Shown here piece after piece: positions 6,459 through 8,773 of a stretch of DNA of 8,773 nt. The DNA comes from an uncultured Prevotellaceae bacterium. Its GTDB lineage: Bacteria; Bacteroidota; Bacteroidia; Bacteroidales; Bacteroidaceae. Each line of letters opens with the position of its first letter. Position 1 is the first letter of the stretch. The position numbers and the translations under genes are program-made. The stretch is taken from positions 1-8,773 of the forward strand of contig CAMZHP010000121.1 in assembly GCA_947306845.1 (NCBI GenBank), given 5' to 3'. Below the pieces are notes generated by a model. That model saw nothing but the letters and a program-made list of their open reading frames with translations, searched no databases and had not been told where the DNA came from.

Positions 6459-8291
6459 ATGATGAAACATCTCAAACTCATACCTCCGATGATCGTGGCA
6501 GCAGCACTTGTTGCCACGGCTGTCATCCTGACTGTCTTTGAGGGGGAATATCTGTGGAAAGCCCAGGAACTGAATCTGTTTCTCGACACAAAGACTTTCT
6601 TCTGGCAGCAGATTGTGGTGCCGGGTGGCATGCTCACATGGTTGGGCACCTTCTTCACTCAGCTGTTCTATATCCCTTGGTTGGGCGCCCTCACCCTTTG
6701 TGCCTGGTGGGCACTCCTCGTGTGGGTCGCTGCCAGGACATTCCGCATCCCGTGGAAATGGCTGACGGTGTTGCTCATACCGGTGGCTTTGCTGCTGATT
6801 GCCAACATGTTCGTAGGTTATTGGGTGTATTACATCAAACTGAGGGGCTATTTCTTCGTGGCGACCATGGGCATGACAGCCGCAGTCGCGTTGGTGTGGC
6901 TTTACCGGCTCATCCCTGCCAAATATGGCCTTCGGACGGTTTTCGTGGTTCTCGCCTCGGTTTGCGCCTATCCTCTCATGGGGGTGTATGGCCTGCTCGC
7001 CACGGTGCTGATGGCGGTCATCGCCTGGCGGTTGAAAGACAACACCTTGTCATGGCGCATCATAGACACCGTCGTGGCACTTGTTTGTGTGGTCGTGGTT
7101 CCGCTCCTGTATTACAGATGGGTGTTTTACCAGACCAACCAGGATGACATCTACCGGGCGGCATGGCCGAGTTTCTTCTTCGGTGAGGAATACTCTTCCT
7201 TTTACATCCCGTTCTATCTGCTGTTTGCCTGGGCAGTCGTGGCTGCTGCTTGCTATGCTCCGCGCAACCGCTGTGCTGAGGTCAGAAGACCTGTTTTATG
7301 GGGCGTCCTCCAATGCCTGCTCCTGGCGGTGGTCGGTTATACTACCTACTCTTATTGGTATAAGGACAGCAATTTCCATAAGGAACTGCGGATGCAGCGG
7401 GCGATGGAAAACTGTGACTGGGAGGGCGTGCTCGCAGAGGAAAAGGCAGAGGATGATGAGCCAACCCGTGCCATCGTCATGCTGCGCAACCTGGCATTGT
7501 TCCGACTTGGCCGGCAGGGGGATGAGATGTATCACTACCGCGTGGGTTCAAAGAAGCCGGAAGCTCCCTTCCCCGTAAAAATGACACAGATTGCCGGAAA
7601 GTCCATTTATTACAACTATGGACAGGTGAATTTCTGCTATCGATGGTGCCTAGAGGATGGCGTGGAGTATGGATGGAGGACGGAATACCTGAAATACCTC
7701 GCCAAATGCGCGTTGGTGAATGGTGAGGACCAGGTGGCCCGCAAATACTTGGATCTGCTCCGTCACACGCTTTTCCATCGCGGATGGGCAGAACAGCAGG
7801 AGAAGTTGGCTGGCCACCCGGATGCTCTGAGAAAAGACAAGGATTATGCGCCTGTGTTGCACATGATGGGTTTCCAGGACCAAATGACGAGCGACCGCGC
7901 GATCGTGGAGCAATACCTCTATCAGGAGTTTGTCAGGATAGATACGGATGACCCCGTCTTGCAGGAACAAACCCTCATCGGGGCACTGTGGTCCAAGGAC
8001 ATCATGACGTTCTGGCCGAGGTTCATCAAATACATGGAACTGCATCCGGGACAGCGCATTCCCACGCATTACCAGGAGGCTGCATATCTCTATGAGACGC
8101 TTGAGCACCATGTGGATATCAATGCCATTCCGATAGAGGACACGGTCAAGCAGACCTATGCCAATTTCATGGAAAGGGTACAGCAGATGGGCGGGGTATC
8201 GGAGAGTATCCTCAAAGAGCGCATGTACCCAGGCTTCGGACACACTTTCTATTATGAGTATTTCCTCAACAGGGACCAGCAACTGTATTGA
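6459..8291 (+). CDS. Polytopic membrane protein with large C-terminal soluble domain, DUF6057-like
   Basis: Numbering is from ATG 6459 (610 residues). The frame can be extended to a TTG at 6417, but a consensus promoter occupies 6412-6443, so the start is placed at the ATG-ATG pair 6459/6462. The N-terminal 300 residues hold about nine or ten hydrophobic helices (for example 9-27, 73-92, 101-121, 129-150, 159-191, 201-220, 249-267, 279-299). Residues 301-610 are soluble, charged and mostly helical, with paired-helix stretches (ENCDWEGVLAEEKAEDDEPT, RNLALFRLGRQGDEMY, YLKYLAKCALVNGEDQVARK) that resemble TPR-like repeats. It resembles the Bacteroidota family usually annotated DUF6057, whose function is not known; the DUF number is from memory. 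A lipoprotein gene follows after 16 bp and is probably co-transcribed. No catalytic motif was recognised. The layout (membrane anchor plus TPR-like domain) would suit a scaffold or envelope assembly role, but that is inference. Confidence 0.8.
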   Translation: MMKHLKLIPPMIVAAALVATAVILTVFEGEYLWKAQELNLFLDTKTFFWQQIVVPGGMLTWLGTFFTQLFYIPWLGALTLCAWWALLVWVAARTFRIPWKWLTVLLIPVALLLIANMFVGYWVYYIKLRGYFFVATMGMTAAVALVWLYRLIPAKYGLRTVFVVLASVCAYPLMGVYGLLATVLMAVIAWRLKDNTLSWRIIDTVVALVCVVVVPLLYYRWVFYQTNQDDIYRAAWPSFFFGEEYSSFYIPFYLLFAWAVVAAACYAPRNRCAEVRRPVLWGVLQCLLLAVVGYTTYSYWYKDSNFHKELRMQRAMENCDWEGVLAEEKAEDDEPTRAIVMLRNLALFRLGRQGDEMYHYRVGSKKPEAPFPVKMTQIAGKSIYYNYGQVNFCYRWCLEDGVEYGWRTEYLKYLAKCALVNGEDQVARKYLDLLRHTLFHRGWAEQQEKLAGHPDALRKDKDYAPVLHMMGFQDQMTSDRAIVEQYLYQEFVRIDTDDPVLQEQTLIGALWSKDIMTFWPRFIKYMELHPGQRIPTHYQEAAYLYETLEHHVDINAIPIEDTVKQTYANFMERVQQMGGVSESILKERMYPGFGHTFYYEYFLNRDQQLY

Positions 8292-8307
8292 ACGGACTTG
8301 AAAGGAC

Positions 8308-8773
8308 ATGAAAAAGATCAATAGCATCAAAAGATATGCCGGCATAGGGCTTGTGACCCTTGCCTTGACGTTGGCGGCTTGTGGTGGCGTCAGCGTGCCT
8401 GACTCCTATCAGCAGTCAAAGGAGATGCCCCATATCTATCCTGATTATGTGGGGGTGACCATTCCTGTCAACATCGCGCCGCTCACATTCAGAATGGATG
8501 TGCCGGCAGAGGAGATGGTGGCACGCCTGTCGTATGGAAATACCGAGATCATTTGCGGGGGTGAGGATGCGCGGCCCGACAAGAACGATTGGAAAAGCCT
8601 CATTTCAGAAGCCAAGGGACATGACATCAAGGTGGAGGTCTTTGCCTGTCAGGACGGACAATGGACGGGTTATCAGCCTTTCTCCATCACCGTCTCTCCC
8701 GACAGCATCGACCCCTATATCAGTTACCGTCTGATATCTCCGTCGTATGTCACCTATGAGGAACTGACCATCA
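8308..8773 (+). CDS. Lipoprotein, N-terminal part (runs off window end), TolB/PD40-like candidate
   Basis: The frame from ATG 8308 is open to the window end (155 codons). The product begins with a type II signal peptide: basic MKKINSIKRY, hydrophobic GIGLVTLALTLA, and lipobox LAAC with Cys25 as the predicted lipidated residue. Residues after Cys25 (GGVSVPDSYQQS) lack the acidic run used as a surface-export signal in Bacteroidota, so a periplasm-facing lipoprotein is more likely. The mature start, with PHIYPDYVGVTIPVNIAPLTF at about residues 44-64, resembles Bacteroidota lipoproteins annotated as TolB-like or PD40 beta-propeller proteins, which I recall next to DUF6057-type genes. The propeller itself would lie beyond the window, so that call is tentative. 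The visible region otherwise looks beta-rich. It starts 16 bp after the membrane-protein gene, with AAAGGA directly before the ATG, and is probably in the same operon. Confidence 0.78.
   Translation, partial: MKKINSIKRYAGIGLVTLALTLAACGGVSVPDSYQQSKEMPHIYPDYVGVTIPVNIAPLTFRMDVPAEEMVARLSYGNTEIICGGEDARPDKNDWKSLISEAKGHDIKVEVFACQDGQWTGYQPFSITVSPDSIDPYISYRLISPSYVTYEELTI

Noticed and set aside
8498..8734. Plus-strand open frame of 78 codons near the window end
   Set aside because: It overlaps, in another frame, the lipoprotein gene starting at 8308, which has a clear signal peptide and lipobox and stays open to the window end.

Overview
The window looks like the chromosome of a Bacteroidota (Bacteroidales) organism, most likely of the Prevotella/Bacteroides group. 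The grounds are Bacteroidota-type promoter elements (TTTG at -33 with TAnnTTTG at -7) upstream of ATGs, few convincing Shine-Dalgarno sites, a bacterial-type M49 dipeptidyl peptidase III, and a membrane protein resembling the Bacteroidota family usually annotated DUF6057, followed by a lipoprotein. Base composition is near 50% G+C. No mobile element, tRNA, rRNA, CRISPR array or phage signature was seen. All seven genes are on the + strand and coding density is high.

Block A (1-2835) is a tight run of three genes. It starts with the 3' end of an AraC-type regulator, followed after 1 bp by an M49 dipeptidyl peptidase III with no signal peptide. A 202-residue HEAT-like protein of the DNA alkylation repair (AlkD) family comes next and overlaps the peptidase gene by 4 bp (ATGA). 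By eye, the AlkD-like protein lacks the Trp/Asp/Trp residues that form the pocket of characterised AlkD.

Block B (2836-6365) looks like a phosphate module. A 152 bp intergenic region carries an 11-bp tandem repeat resembling a Pho box and a -7 element. It precedes a Na/Pi cotransporter fused to a C-terminal PhoU-like domain. A PhoB/OmpR-type response regulator and a small PhoR-like histidine kinase follow, their genes overlapping by 4 bp. A -7 element lies only 4 bp before the response-regulator ATG, which predicts a leaderless or near-leaderless transcript. The link between the two-component system and phosphate is inferred from position and domain types, not proven.

Block C (6366-8773) begins with a well-formed promoter (TTTG, 20 bp, TATCTTTG). 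That promoter lies inside the longest possible reading frame of the next gene, so the real start is the ATG pair at 6459/6462. The gene encodes a roughly 610-residue polytopic membrane protein with a large C-terminal soluble domain. After 16 bp a lipoprotein gene begins and runs off the window. The function of this pair is unknown.

Nothing here is clearly a new defence or mobile system. The points most worth following up are the compact putative phosphate module, the pocket-less AlkD-like protein coupled to a cytosolic DPP III, and the uncharacterised membrane protein/lipoprotein pair.
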